This document shows positions 16,950 to 25,777 of a stretch of DNA of 64,000 nt, one piece after another. Within the stretch, counting starts at the first letter, position 1. Each line of letters opens with the position of its first letter. Made by a program: the position numbers and the translations under genes. Origin of the DNA: an uncultured Syntrophobacterales bacterium (GTDB taxonomy: Bacteria; Desulfobacterota; Syntrophia; Syntrophales; UBA5619); assembly GCA_903928915.1 (NCBI GenBank), contig CAIYSL010000061.1:39859-103858 (forward strand), in the 5' to 3' direction. The notes under the pieces were generated by a model that was not told the origin of the DNA, did no database searches, and saw only the letters and a program-made list of their open reading frames with translations.

Positions 16950-18308
16950 TCACCTGTTCTCGGGCGCGGGCGACTGCTCGAACTGAAGCGCCTTGGTGTT
17001 GTCGATAACCACCGCCTGGCCGGTGCGGAGCTTGAACACGCCGGTGCTGACGATCTCGTCCCCCTCCTTCAGCCCGTCGGTGACGGCAACGAAGTCGCCG
17101 CGTTTCTCGCCGAGCCGGATGAACTGCTGGCGGACTACCGTACCCCCCTCCCTGTATGCCTCCCCCGCACGGGGGGAGGGAGCAGGGTTATTCCCCCCCG
17201 CACTGGTTGGGGGAGGAGGTTCCTTCCCCCTTCCCGCACTAGCTGAGAGAGGGCGCTCTTGCCCCTCCCCCTTGACGGGTGAGGGCAGGGCGGGGGTGAC
17301 GACTCCCGCACCAGTCGAGGGAGGAGGTTCCTTCCCCTTTCCCGCACTAGCCATGGGAGGAGATTCTTTCCCCTCCCCCTTGACGGGGGTGGGTGGGGTG
17401 GGGGTGACCACGAACACCGAGTCGCCGTACGGGGCGTACAGCACGGCCGTGGCGGGGATGGCGATCACGCGCTTGCGGACGGGGAGCCGGACCGCCACGG
17501 TGACGAACATGCCGGGCAGGAGCTTTTCCGCGCGGTTTGCCAGCGTCGCCTGGAGCTGGATGGTGCGGGTTTCCGCGTCGACCAGCGGGTTCACCGCCGT
17601 GATATGCCCCTCCACGGTCACGCCGGGAAGGACATCGCAGGTCACCCGTACCGGGAGGCCGGGGCGGAGCAGACCCAGCTGCTGCTGCGGCAGGCTGAAG
17701 TTGGCGAAGATCGGGTCCAGGGCCTGCAGCGTGACGATCGGGTCTCCCTCGCGGAGTATCTGCCCGAGGTTCGCCTGCCGGATGCCCAGGCGGCCGCTGA
17801 ACGGGGCGCGGATCGTCTTCTTGGCGATCAGGGTAGCGATGGCGTCGGCCTGGGCCGTTGCCTGCTCGTGGCCGGCGACGGAGGCGTCGTAGTCGGCCTG
17901 CGAGACGATCCGCTCCGGCAGCAGCTGTCTGTTGCGGTCGAGGACGGTCCCGGCCAGCTTCGTCTGGGCGATGGCGCCGGCAATCTGGGCCTCTTCCGAG
18001 GCGGTGTCCTGGCGGATCAGCAGGTCCCCTTTCCGCACGTTCGTCCCCGGCTGAAAGGCGATTTCCACCACCTTCCCGGGCAGTTCGGCGGCAATGGTTA
18101 CCCCCTGGACCGCAGTCAGAGAGCCGACGGCCGTGAGGGCGGTCTCCCAGGTTGCCGACCGGGCACGGGCGGTGGTTACCGTCTCCGGCGGCGGAACCGC
18201 CTTCCGGCCCGCTTCGTCCATTGCCCGGAACTGCAGCAGCTTGACGCCGGCCAGGACTGCGACGAAAATCGACAGGCAAAGCACGGTGAGTGCGATGGCT
18301 TTCTTCAT
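16950..18308 (-). CDS. RND efflux membrane fusion protein with an in-frame repeat insertion
   Basis: Periplasmic adaptor linking the RND pump to the outer membrane channel; 452 residues. An N-terminal signal-anchor (residues 1-25) is followed by the lipoyl/hairpin region (AELPGKVVEIAFQPGTNVRKGDLL), a beta-barrel domain, and the membrane-proximal domain (RLGEKRGDFVAVTDGL). Between GDSVFVV and TVVRQQFIRLGEKRG, where homologues normally have a short loop, lie about 88 extra Pro/Gly/Lys/Glu-rich residues, including two tandem 36-residue units (residues 302-337 and 338-373). The frame stays open across the insert, so the protein may be functional with a flexible periplasmic loop. The start at ATG 18308 (MKKAIAL) places the signal anchor first. 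Confidence 0.88.
   Translation of the reverse strand: MKKAIALTVLCLSIFVAVLAGVKLLQFRAMDEAGRKAVPPPETVTTARARSATWETALTAVGSLTAVQGVTIAAELPGKVVEIAFQPGTNVRKGDLLIRQDTASEEAQIAGAIAQTKLAGTVLDRNRQLLPERIVSQADYDASVAGHEQATAQADAIATLIAKKTIRAPFSGRLGIRQANLGQILREGDPIVTLQALDPIFANFSLPQQQLGLLRPGLPVRVTCDVLPGVTVEGHITAVNPLVDAETRTIQLQATLANRAEKLLPGMFVTVAVRLPVRKRVIAIPATAVLYAPYGDSVFVVTPTPPTPVKGEGKESPPMASAGKGKEPPPSTGAGVVTPALPSPVKGEGQERPLSASAGRGKEPPPPTSAGGNNPAPSPRAGEAYREGGTVVRQQFIRLGEKRGDFVAVTDGLKEGDEIVSTGVFKLRTGQAVVIDNTKALQFEQSPAPENR
17142..17405. repeat. 108-bp in-frame tandem repeat cluster inside the fusion-protein gene
   Basis: Two tandem copies with a period of exactly 108 bp: GAGGAGGT at 17213 and again at 17321, CTTGACGGG at 17271 and again at 17379. 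A degenerate third piece (17142-17189) contains CCCCGCACGGGG. The period is divisible by three, so the host frame is kept. The composition (runs of C and G with CTTGACGGG) resembles dispersed short palindromic intergenic repeats rather than protein-coding sequence. Confidence 0.8.
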
Positions 18309-18411
18309 GGTCGCGCCCGGGGTATCGTAGGGGTTGTCTCTGCTTGCTATGTAACCCAACTGGCTCCCCTGCTGAATGGGGGGTTCTCCGGTAGGTATCG
18401 GGTGGACAAAT

Positions 18412-19905
18412 CTATGGTGCCGCGGCCGGCGCGGCATCGCCGGTCTGGGGGGGACGGTTCCACCATCCGCCCCCCAGCGCCTGGAACAGCGCCGCCGTAT
18501 CGGCGAGGCGGGCGGCCTGCGCCTGCACCAGGTCGATCCGCACCTGCCGGTACTGGCGTTCGGCGCTGAGCAGGGAAAGGGCGCCTACGGCCCCCAGCGC
18601 GAACTGCTTCTCGGTGAGTGCGACGGTTGCTCTCGCCTCGGCCTCCGCCTCCGCCAGCGCCGCGAGGGTGCGGGCGTCCGCCTCCAGGGCCCTGAGCACG
18701 TCGGCCACGTTCTGGAAGGCCTGCAGGACCGTGGCCCGGTACTGGGCGGCGGCCTGGTCGTAGGCGGCAAGCGCGGCGCGCCGCCGGGCATCCAGCTCCC
18801 CGCCTCGGAACAGCGGCTGCAGCAAACCCGCCCCCAGGGAAAAGACGGAGGTGCCGCTGCCGAAGAGGCCGCCGATCCTGTCGGCCTCGGTCCCGTAGCT
18901 GCCGGTCAGCGTGAGCTGCGGATAGAGATTCGCCGTTGCCACCCCAACCTGGGCGCTGGCCGCGTGCAGCAGCTCTTCCGCGGCGCGGATGTCGGGACGC
19001 TGCCGCGCCAGCGACGAGGGCAGGCTCACCGGAAGCTCCTCGGGCAGCCGCAGGGTATCGATGCCGAATTCGGGCAGGGTCTCCGCTTCGTGGGGATACC
19101 GCCCCGCAAGCACGGCGAGCAGATGGCGGGTCTGGGCCAGTTCCTTTTCCAGCGGCGGCAGGGCGGCCCGGGTCCGGGCGATCTCCGTCCGCTGCGCCAG
19201 CAGGTCGGCGCGGGAAACGCTGCCGAGCCGAAGCTGACTGTCGATCAGGGCGAGCTGCCTCTCCTGCAGGCTGAGAATATCGCGCGTGACCGCCAGCCGG
19301 GCGCGGAGCGCCGCTTCCTTCACCGCGGTCGTGACGATGTTGGCGGTGAGCGCCAGATAGACGCCTTCGAGCTGGAAGCGCTGAAAATCGACCTGCGCCT
19401 GGAGCGCCTCCAGTTGGCGGCGCACGCCTCCGAACAGGTCGAGGGTGTAGGAGACGCTCACCGAGGCGTTGAACAGCGTAGAGGCCCCGGACCCGGTCCG
19501 GCCGGTCGCCGCCTCGGACTGCCGGGTGCGGTAGGCGGAGGCGGTCGCATCGACGGCGGGAACGAGCTGCCCCGCCTGGGCCTGCCTGATTTCCTGGGCC
19601 TGGAGGAGGGCCGCCTGTGCGGCGGCGGTGGTCGGGTTGTCCGCCAGGGCCCGGCGGATCAGCGCGGTCAGCGCCTCGGAGCGAAACAGGGTCCACCACT
19701 GCTCGGGGATGTCCCGGCCGGGGACGAAGCGCTGCGCCGCGCCGGCGCCGGGCGCAGCGGCCGTCTGAGCCGGGAAGGTCCCCCCCGTATAGGCGGCAGC
19801 ACCCGGGTCATCGGGCCGCCGGTAGTCGGGTCCGACGGCGCACCCGCTCAGCGCCGCTGCCGCAAGCGCGAACCCCGCCATCAGGATGCAAAATCGGTTA
19901 CGCAT
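18412..19905 (-). CDS. NodT-family outer membrane efflux lipoprotein
   Basis: TolC-like outer membrane factor of 497 residues that completes the tripartite pump. The N terminus is a lipoprotein signal ending LSGC (Cys21), followed by AVGPDYRRP, typical of NodT/OprM proteins. Two OEP repeats follow; the second copy shows the characteristic AAADQ/YRATVLQAFQNVADVL region. It is first in the operon (channel, adaptor, pump), with 103 bp before the adaptor gene. A minus-strand TTGACA at 19939-19934 may be its promoter, but a clear -10 is lacking. Confidence 0.92.
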   Translation of the reverse strand: MRNRFCILMAGFALAAAALSGCAVGPDYRRPDDPGAAAYTGGTFPAQTAAAPGAGAAQRFVPGRDIPEQWWTLFRSEALTALIRRALADNPTTAAAQAALLQAQEIRQAQAGQLVPAVDATASAYRTRQSEAATGRTGSGASTLFNASVSVSYTLDLFGGVRRQLEALQAQVDFQRFQLEGVYLALTANIVTTAVKEAALRARLAVTRDILSLQERQLALIDSQLRLGSVSRADLLAQRTEIARTRAALPPLEKELAQTRHLLAVLAGRYPHEAETLPEFGIDTLRLPEELPVSLPSSLARQRPDIRAAEELLHAASAQVGVATANLYPQLTLTGSYGTEADRIGGLFGSGTSVFSLGAGLLQPLFRGGELDARRRAALAAYDQAAAQYRATVLQAFQNVADVLRALEADARTLAALAEAEAEARATVALTEKQFALGAVGALSLLSAERQYRQVRIDLVQAQAARLADTAALFQALGGGWWNRPPQTGDAAPAAAP

Positions 19906-20008
19906 ACAAACAACCTAATCATCGCCGTCGGGATGTCAAAGCCCGCCGCCGCGGCAACAGCGGAGAATGGTCTGCCCCGTACGGACGCCGGAGTAATGAC
20001 GGCGGATG

Positions 20009-20680
20009 TCACCCCAGACGCCCGAGCGCCTCTGTTGCGAGTCTGCCGACGGTTACGGAACGGAACTCCCCCTGCTCGTACAGCCGCAGCGGTGCGGGAT
20101 CGTCCTGGAGGCGCGCGATGCACCCCCGGGCCGCATCGACCCCCAGCAGGCCTGCCGCGCGGGCCGCAAGCCCCCGGACCTCCGGGTCTTCCGAAACCAG
20201 GTAGGGCATTAGCAGGACCGGCGCCTCCCCGGCCCGGAGAACGTCCGGCCGGGCAGCGGCCAGGCGTCCGATGCCCCACAGCAGGCCCCGCCGCAGGCCG
20301 GGCAGCTCCAGGGTGAAACCATCCGCCCGCATGCAGGCCGTGAGAAAAAAGGCATATTCCGCCGCGAGCCCCGCATGGTCGGCCATGATTTCCGCCAGCG
20401 CCTCGGGGGCCCCCCAGCCGACGCAGCCCGACTCGTCGTTCAGGTTCCACATCAGCCGCCGCATAATCGCGCGGGCGGCTTCGATGTCCTGGTCGGCGAG
20501 TTCCGCCGTCAGGATGCCGAGGCAGGAGACGGCGTGCCACTTGATGCGCTCCTCGGTGCGGCACAGGGCGCCGATCAGGGGTGAGAGCACCCGGCGGGGC
20601 GGGAGGCGGCGCAGCCCGGCCAGAACCGCCGCGAGCGGCCCTTCGCCGAGTATCGTGATGATCCTGCTGTTCGATTTCAT
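20009..20680 (-). CDS. DVU0298-family HEAT-repeat protein
   Basis: A 223-residue helical-repeat protein matching, from memory, the DVU0298 family of sulfate reducers and relatives. Features include RRVLSPLIGALCRTEERIKWHA, RRLMWNLNDESGCVGWGAPE and a C-terminal stretch of HEAT-like pairs (DPEVRGLAARAAGLLGVD). There is no signal peptide or catalytic motif. HEAT repeats usually mediate protein binding. It follows the DUF72 gene by 55 bp and may be the last gene of the end-joining operon, which would be its only clue to function. Confidence 0.75.
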   Translation of the reverse strand: MKSNSRIITILGEGPLAAVLAGLRRLPPRRVLSPLIGALCRTEERIKWHAVSCLGILTAELADQDIEAARAIMRRLMWNLNDESGCVGWGAPEALAEIMADHAGLAAEYAFFLTACMRADGFTLELPGLRRGLLWGIGRLAAARPDVLRAGEAPVLLMPYLVSEDPEVRGLAARAAGLLGVDAARGCIARLQDDPAPLRLYEQGEFRSVTVGRLATEALGRLG

Positions 20681-20735
20681 CGGGATATCCGGACTGTCGG
20701 ACCGGGTAGTTTGCCGCGGCGGGCCAAACCCCGGA

Positions 20736-21437
20736 TCAGGGGAGCGATAGCTCCCGGAAACGGATCGCCGCCTCCGGCCCTCTGGCCTCCTCCTCGTGCT
20801 TGAAAAAGACGAAGGCGCGCTCCCAGTTCTGCGCGCGGATGTTCTCCCGCCAGCGCAGCAGGTCGGCCTCCCGGTACTCGGACCGGCGCAGCCGCAGGTA
20901 CCCCCAGGAGGCCCCGCCGGGGAGATCGCCGGCCGGTTGTTCGTCCGTGTCGGCTGCGCAGAGGCTGTAGCCCCGCGCTGCGAGGAGTTCCAGGACCGCA
21001 CCGGCGGGCCGGGCGGCGCCCCTGAACTCGAAGGCGCATGCCGCCCCGCCGGGGATCAGCCCGAGAAAGTATTCCATCTGCGCCGGTTCCGGCCGGAAGC
21101 CCTTGGGAAACTGGAACAGGACCGGCCCCAGTCTTCCCCCCAGGATCGCAAGCGTCCGGAAGAGGTACCCGGTCTCCTCGTCCACGTCCTTCAGCCGCTT
21201 CAGGTGCGTGATCGTCCGGGGCGCCTTGAAGGCGAACAGAAAATCGCCGGGGACCTGGTCCGCCCAGGAGCGCAGGAGGTTTTCCGTGGGCATGCGGTAG
21301 AAGGTGTTGTTGATCTCCACCGCAGCGAGGCGTTCCGCGTAGAACCGCAGCATCTCCGCAGCGCGGATTTGCGGGGGATAGAACTTCCCCTTCCACTCCT
21401 TGTAGCCGTAGCCGCTGGTGCCGACATGGATCTTCAT
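20736..21437 (-). CDS. DUF72 family protein
   Basis: A 233-residue predicted TIM-barrel protein of unknown biochemical role. It opens MKIHVGTSGYGYKEWKGKFYP and carries EINNTFYRMP, FLFAFKAPRTITH and VLFQFPKGF, all family hallmarks. The start at 21437 overlaps the ligD stop (ATGA), so it is translated with the end-joining genes. DUF72 proteins have been suggested to be nuclease-like or isomerase-like on fold grounds; nothing here settles that. An in-frame extension upstream is a ligD shadow. Confidence 0.88.
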   Translation of the reverse strand: MKIHVGTSGYGYKEWKGKFYPPQIRAAEMLRFYAERLAAVEINNTFYRMPTENLLRSWADQVPGDFLFAFKAPRTITHLKRLKDVDEETGYLFRTLAILGGRLGPVLFQFPKGFRPEPAQMEYFLGLIPGGAACAFEFRGAARPAGAVLELLAARGYSLCAADTDEQPAGDLPGGASWGYLRLRRSEYREADLLRWRENIRAQNWERAFVFFKHEEEARGPEAAIRFRELSLP

Positions 21438-24040
21438 CCCCGTGCCCCTCCTGTGCCGGCCGGCGGGACGCGCCGTTTCTTCCCCAAGGCCGGTCGAGCC
21501 TTGCCTGCCGCGGCTGATTCCGGCCGGGGCGTCTCGGCCGCCGCCTCGCGCGGGTCCTTGTCCGTGCGAAGCCGCAGGAAGACCGGCTGCCGCATGATCC
21601 CCTCGGCGGTCCAGCCGCTGAATTGCACCTCGCAGACCAGCTCCGGTCTTACCCAGGTGACCGGTGTATTCGTGGGCGGCTCGGTGCGGAAGGGGCATCG
21701 CTTCCGGATCAGGGGGCGGAGTCTCGCCGAGAGCTCCGCCAGCTCCGCGGCCCCGAGCCCGCCCCCGGCATGGCCGATGTACACCAGCTCCGCCCCTGCG
21801 TAGACGCCGAGCACCAGTGCGCCCAGGTGCCTTCGCCGCCCGCGCGGCTCCGTGAACCCCGCGATCACCCCCTCCTGGGTGAGATGCGTCTTCACCTTCA
21901 GCCATTGCCGGCTCCTCCGGCCGATCCGGTAGGGGCTTTGGGAGTGCTTGGCCACGATTCCCTCCAGCCCCTGTTCCCTGACCACCCGGAAGAACAGGAT
22001 GCCCTCCCCGGCGACGTGGTCGCTGAATTTGACGTTCGGGACCGCCGGGAGGATCTTCTTCAGGAGCTCTTTGCGCCTGATGAGCGGGAGGTTCGTCAGG
22101 TCGCGGCCGGCCAGGTGCAGGAGGTCGAAGACGTAGTAGACAAGCTGCCCCTTCCCGGAGCGCGGGTAGTCCTGGAGCATCTGGAAGTGCGGGTGCCCCC
22201 GATCGTCCACGACGACGATTTCGCCGTCCAGGAGGGCCTCGAACCGGAATTCCCCGAGCGAATCGACGAGGGGCGGGTACTTCCCGGCCAGGGAGATCCC
22301 GTTGCGGGAGGTGAGCGACGCCCCGCCGTCCCGGACCGCGGCGATCGCCCGGTACCCGTCCCACTTCATCTCGAAGATCCAGTCGGGGTGGTCGAAGGGC
22401 TCCTTGACCAGGGTCGCGAGCATCGGCCGGATCCCCTGCGGCATCGGCCGCAGCGGCGCCAGCCGCAGCTCCGCGGCTTCCAGGGCCTCGCGGAGGCGGA
22501 CCTGGTCGAGTTTCCGCCGGCGGGAAGGCGCGCGGGGATTGTCCGCGGAGACATCCTCCAGGGTACGGCCGGAGACCACGGAGCGGTTCTCCCGGAGGAT
22601 GTCCCCGGCCGTCGCAAAGGGGTCCCTCTTCTTCAGCAGGAGCCAGGACTTTTCGTCGCTGCGCGTCTTCACCAGCGCGAATTCGCCCCGCAGCTTTTCA
22701 CCCTCCAGGAGGAACTTCAGGTCGCCCTTCCGCAGCCCCTCCCGGAGGAGCCGCTCGCTTTCTTTTCGATCCCGCGCGGCGGGGTGGCGGTACACCCCCC
22801 TGTCCCAGATGATCACGCTGCCCGCGCCGTAATTGTGGTCGGGGATGATGCCCTCGAACTTGCGGTAGTCGAGCGGATGGTCCTCCACCATCACGGCCAG
22901 CCGCTTCACCGCAGGATCCAGCGACGGCCCCCGCGGGACGGCCCAGCTCTTCAGGACCCCCTCCATCTCGAGCCGCAGGTCGTAATGGAGCGCCCGGGCC
23001 GCGTGTTTCTGGATGACGAAGGCGAGCTCGGCGCCGCCCCGCTTGGCCCGGGGTTTGGGTTCGGGCGTGTCTGCGAAGGTGCGCTTCGCTGCGTAGGCCG
23101 TCAATCCGCCGGTGTGGTGAACCGGGCGGCCGTCGCCGAGCGCGGCGGGAAGCTTCTGCTTCCTCGTGAGCACCTCCCGGAAGAGGTCCCCCTGCCGTTC
23201 GGTCCGGCTCAGGGCCTCGGCATGCAGGACCTGCAGCCGTTCCGGATCGCCCCGCCCGCTCAGCCCCTCCAGCTCCTCCCAGGCCAGGGGGAAGGAGACG
23301 GAGGGCTTTTCCCGGGCCCGGAGCGAGTAGACGCAGACCATCGTCTTGGCGGCGTCGTTCTGCGACCAGTTGATGAAGACCTTGCCGCTGCGCTCTTCCT
23401 TGGCCATCCGCGCCGTCACCAGCTGCGGCTCGGTGCGCTGGAGGAGCTCCGCCACGGCCTTCGAGAAGCGCTTGGTGTCGCTGAAGGTCGCCGAGGCGCG
23501 GTTCAGCGGGACGTAGACGTGGAGCCCCTTCTGGCCTGAGGTCTTGACGTACCCCGCCAGACCGAGCGGCAGGAGCAGCTCCCGGAGGATCAGCGCCACC
23601 CGGGCGCAGGCGGGGATGCCGGCCCCCTCGCCGGGGTCCAGGTCGAACACCAGGGAATCGGGTGTCCCGGGGGAGGCGGCCCTGGCCAGGGGCACGTGCA
23701 GTTCGAGCGAGGCGAGGTTCTCCACCCAGATGAGCGTCGGGAGGTCGTCGATCAGGCAGGCCGTGAGCGGCTCCCCCTTGCCCCGGCGGACCTCCGCGGT
23801 TTTCACCCAGGGCGGGCGGTGGGCGGGGCAGCGCTTCTCGAAGAAGTACGCCTCGGCCACGCCGTTGGGGTACCGCTTCAGGGTCAGGGCCCGGCCGGCC
23901 AGGTGGGGCAGGATGTACGGGGAGATCCGGTGGTAGTATTCGAGGATGTGGGCCTTGGTGAAACCGTAGGACGGATACAGGTCCTTGTCCAGGTTCGTGA
24001 GGGTGAGTCTTTCCCCGGCAACCTCCGCGACCTTCTTCAT
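21434..24040 (-). CDS. ligD: Multidomain DNA ligase D (polymerase-phosphoesterase-ligase)
   Basis: ATP-dependent ligase of bacterial non-homologous end joining, 868 residues. Domains run polymerase/primase (residues about 10-300, with DLDPG and KTSGQKGLHVYVPL), 3'-phosphoesterase (QKHAARALHYDLRLE, VEDHPLDY), then ATP ligase (FEMKWDGYRA with the nucleotidylated lysine; GLEGIVAKH; WLKVK). This order matches the mycobacterial layout, not the PE-Lig-Pol order of Pseudomonas. All three domains keep their key residues. The start overlaps the upstream ku stop by 4 bp. The C terminus adds a low-complexity Lys/Arg/Pro tail. Confidence 0.95.
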   Translation of the reverse strand: MKKVAEVAGERLTLTNLDKDLYPSYGFTKAHILEYYHRISPYILPHLAGRALTLKRYPNGVAEAYFFEKRCPAHRPPWVKTAEVRRGKGEPLTACLIDDLPTLIWVENLASLELHVPLARAASPGTPDSLVFDLDPGEGAGIPACARVALILRELLLPLGLAGYVKTSGQKGLHVYVPLNRASATFSDTKRFSKAVAELLQRTEPQLVTARMAKEERSGKVFINWSQNDAAKTMVCVYSLRAREKPSVSFPLAWEELEGLSGRGDPERLQVLHAEALSRTERQGDLFREVLTRKQKLPAALGDGRPVHHTGGLTAYAAKRTFADTPEPKPRAKRGGAELAFVIQKHAARALHYDLRLEMEGVLKSWAVPRGPSLDPAVKRLAVMVEDHPLDYRKFEGIIPDHNYGAGSVIIWDRGVYRHPAARDRKESERLLREGLRKGDLKFLLEGEKLRGEFALVKTRSDEKSWLLLKKRDPFATAGDILRENRSVVSGRTLEDVSADNPRAPSRRRKLDQVRLREALEAAELRLAPLRPMPQGIRPMLATLVKEPFDHPDWIFEMKWDGYRAIAAVRDGGASLTSRNGISLAGKYPPLVDSLGEFRFEALLDGEIVVVDDRGHPHFQMLQDYPRSGKGQLVYYVFDLLHLAGRDLTNLPLIRRKELLKKILPAVPNVKFSDHVAGEGILFFRVVREQGLEGIVAKHSQSPYRIGRRSRQWLKVKTHLTQEGVIAGFTEPRGRRRHLGALVLGVYAGAELVYIGHAGGGLGAAELAELSARLRPLIRKRCPFRTEPPTNTPVTWVRPELVCEVQFSGWTAEGIMRQPVFLRLRTDKDPREAAAETPRPESAAAGKARPALGKKRRVPPAGTGGARG

Positions 24041-24885
24041 CGCCGGCTCTTTTTCGCCTCGCGCATGCTCTCCTCCAGGGCCGCGATCAGGTCCACCGGC
24101 CCCTCTCCCTCCCGCTCCTCGAGGGCCGGGGCCTCCACCGGGGCCTGCTCCTTCTGCTTTTTCCTGAGGAGCTTGACGATCTTCGCCCGGCGCTCATCGG
24201 CGAACCGGTCCGGGTCGAAGTCGGCGGTCATCCCCCGGATGATCTTCCGCAGGCGCCCCCTGTCGTCGGGTCCGACGGCGTGCCCGCCGGCTGCGATCTC
24301 CCCGGCCGGGAGGACCTCTTCGCCGTAGTGGAGGGTGATCAGCGAGAGCGCCCCGGCGGTGCTGGCGATCGCGACGAGATACTCCCGCTCCCCCAGGACG
24401 AATTTTGCGAGCCCCGCCTTGTTCGTCCGGAGCAGCACCTCGACCAGCAGGCAGTAGGCCTTTTCGCCGCCTTTGGCGGGGACGAGATAGTAGGGGTGGT
24501 CGTAGAACAGCGGATCCACCTCCGCCATGTCGATGAACTCGACGATCTCGATCGTCCGGCTCCGTTCGGGAGACACCGATTCCAGCTCCTCGTCGGTGAC
24601 CAGGATGTAGTTGTCCGGTCCGATCTCGTACCCCCGGACGATCTCCTCGGGAGGGACGATCTGGCCTTCCCGCGGACAGACCATCCTGCGCTGGAGCGGG
24701 GAATAGTCTTGGCGGTGGAGCAGGTGGAAGGAAACCCGGCCGGGCTCGACGGCCCGGACCAGGTGGACGGGGATCGCCACCAGGCTGAAGCTGATCGTCC
24801 CGCTCCAGATGGCCTGGCCGGGTCCCTCCTGCCCCCCGGGGAGGGGCGATGCGGACGGGGGCCGGGTTGAGCCGCGGTTTTTCAT
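24037..24885 (-). CDS. ku: Ku protein, copy 1
   Basis: Bacterial Ku homodimer subunit that binds DNA ends and recruits LigD. The 282-residue protein has a Pro/Gly-rich N-terminal stretch (about 25 residues) before AIWSGTISFSLVAIPVHLV, then the Ku core (FHLLHRQDYSP, PEEIVRGYEI, EFIDMAEVDPLFYDHPYYLVP) and a lysine-rich C-terminal tail that could contact DNA. ATG 24885 lies one base after the stop of the other ku gene; a TTG at 24894 is an alternative start. It overlaps ligD at its 3' end. Confidence 0.93.
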   Translation of the reverse strand: MKNRGSTRPPSASPLPGGQEGPGQAIWSGTISFSLVAIPVHLVRAVEPGRVSFHLLHRQDYSPLQRRMVCPREGQIVPPEEIVRGYEIGPDNYILVTDEELESVSPERSRTIEIVEFIDMAEVDPLFYDHPYYLVPAKGGEKAYCLLVEVLLRTNKAGLAKFVLGEREYLVAIASTAGALSLITLHYGEEVLPAGEIAAGGHAVGPDDRGRLRKIIRGMTADFDPDRFADERRAKIVKLLRKKQKEQAPVEAPALEEREGEGPVDLIAALEESMREAKKSRR

Positions 24886-24886
24886 G

Positions 24887-25657
24887 CTAGGCAACCTTCC
24901 GCAGACTGGCCTCGAGGGTCCGGAGCAGGTTATCCGGCGTCGTGGGCTTCAAGCGCCGGGGCCGCAGGATGGCGATCTTTTCGCCGCGGGCCTTCTTCGC
25001 GATCAACTCCCGCAGCTTCTGCTGGTGCTCGTTGTGGAACTTCTCCGGCTGGAAGGGGGCCGACAGCTGAGCGATCAGGTCGCCCGCGATCCGCAGTTCC
25101 TTCTCGGACAGCGCGATCCGGGGCAGGGCCAGGGACTGCGCCGGGATCACCTCGTCGCTGTACCGCAGGGTGTTCAGGCGGAGGGTTGACCCGTGCATCT
25201 GCAATGCCCCGAGATAGGACCGTTTCCGCATGGTCCAGGTGCAGATGCCCTGCACGTCCAGCTCGGCCAGGGTTTCCGCCAGGGCGGGGTACCCCTTTGC
25301 CGGGACGTCCGGCTCCAGATAATAGACGCGTTCCACGAAGAGCGGGTCGATCTGTCCGCTCCGCACGAACTGGTGGACCTCGATCAGCCGGCTCGCCTCG
25401 GGGTCGGCCTGTTCCAGTTCCGCCGGGTCGACGAGGAGGTATTTCCCCTCCTCCACCTCGAACCCCCGGGCCTGTTCTTCCGCCGGCACCGGTACCTGCT
25501 CGTGGGCGCAGATCATCTGCTGTTTCAGTTTGACGCGGTCGCGCTTGTGGAGGAGGTGGAACTGGATCCGCTCTTCCCGGACCGCGGCATGGAGCTTCAC
25601 CGCCACGTCGACGGTCCCGAAGTGGATGTTCCCTTTCCAGAGTGCCCGTGACGCCAT
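24887..25657 (-). CDS. ku: Ku protein, copy 2
   Basis: A second Ku, 256 residues, beginning MASRALWKGNIHFGTVDVAV. It has FHLLHKRDRVKLKQQMICA, EEQARGFEVEEGKYLLV and DPLFVERVYYLEP. It diverges clearly from the neighbouring Ku, so this is not a recent duplication. Two Ku genes next to ligD suggest a Ku heterodimer or specialised homodimers, as reported in some other bacteria with several ku genes. ATG 25657 has GAGAGGTGG upstream. It is the first gene of the operon. Confidence 0.93.
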   Translation of the reverse strand: MASRALWKGNIHFGTVDVAVKLHAAVREERIQFHLLHKRDRVKLKQQMICAHEQVPVPAEEQARGFEVEEGKYLLVDPAELEQADPEASRLIEVHQFVRSGQIDPLFVERVYYLEPDVPAKGYPALAETLAELDVQGICTWTMRKRSYLGALQMHGSTLRLNTLRYSDEVIPAQSLALPRIALSEKELRIAGDLIAQLSAPFQPEKFHNEHQQKLRELIAKKARGEKIAILRPRRLKPTTPDNLLRTLEASLRKVA

Positions 25658-25690
25658 GGACCACCTCTCCCGTTGCACGATTCGCCCCCT

Positions 25691-25759
25691 GCCCCTCCCG
25701 CGGCGCACCGTCGGAGGGGCAGGATGATTAACATTATGTATGGTGCGCGCCCGTGTCAA
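25691..25759 (-). promoter_or_regulatory. Promoter and leader hairpin of the ku-ligD operon
   Basis: On the minus strand TTGACA (25759-25754) and TAATGT (25736-25731) have a 17-bp spacer; CATAAT at shorter spacing is an alternative -10. Between the start site and ku lies an 8-bp perfect inverted repeat, GCCCCTCC at 25691-25698 with GGAGGGGC at 25713-25720, which would fold in the mRNA leader near the ribosome binding site. Confidence 0.5.
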
Positions 25760-25777
25760 GGAACCGGGGCCCCCCGC

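Noticed and set aside
17142..17405. CRISPR-like array, because of regularly spaced repeats
   Set aside because: Only two full units with a 108-bp period, no unique spacers, no cas genes, and the sequence is in frame within a gene.
21623..23539. A 638-residue plus-strand frame antisense to ligD
   Set aside because: It has no recognisable motif and its composition is that of a shadow frame.
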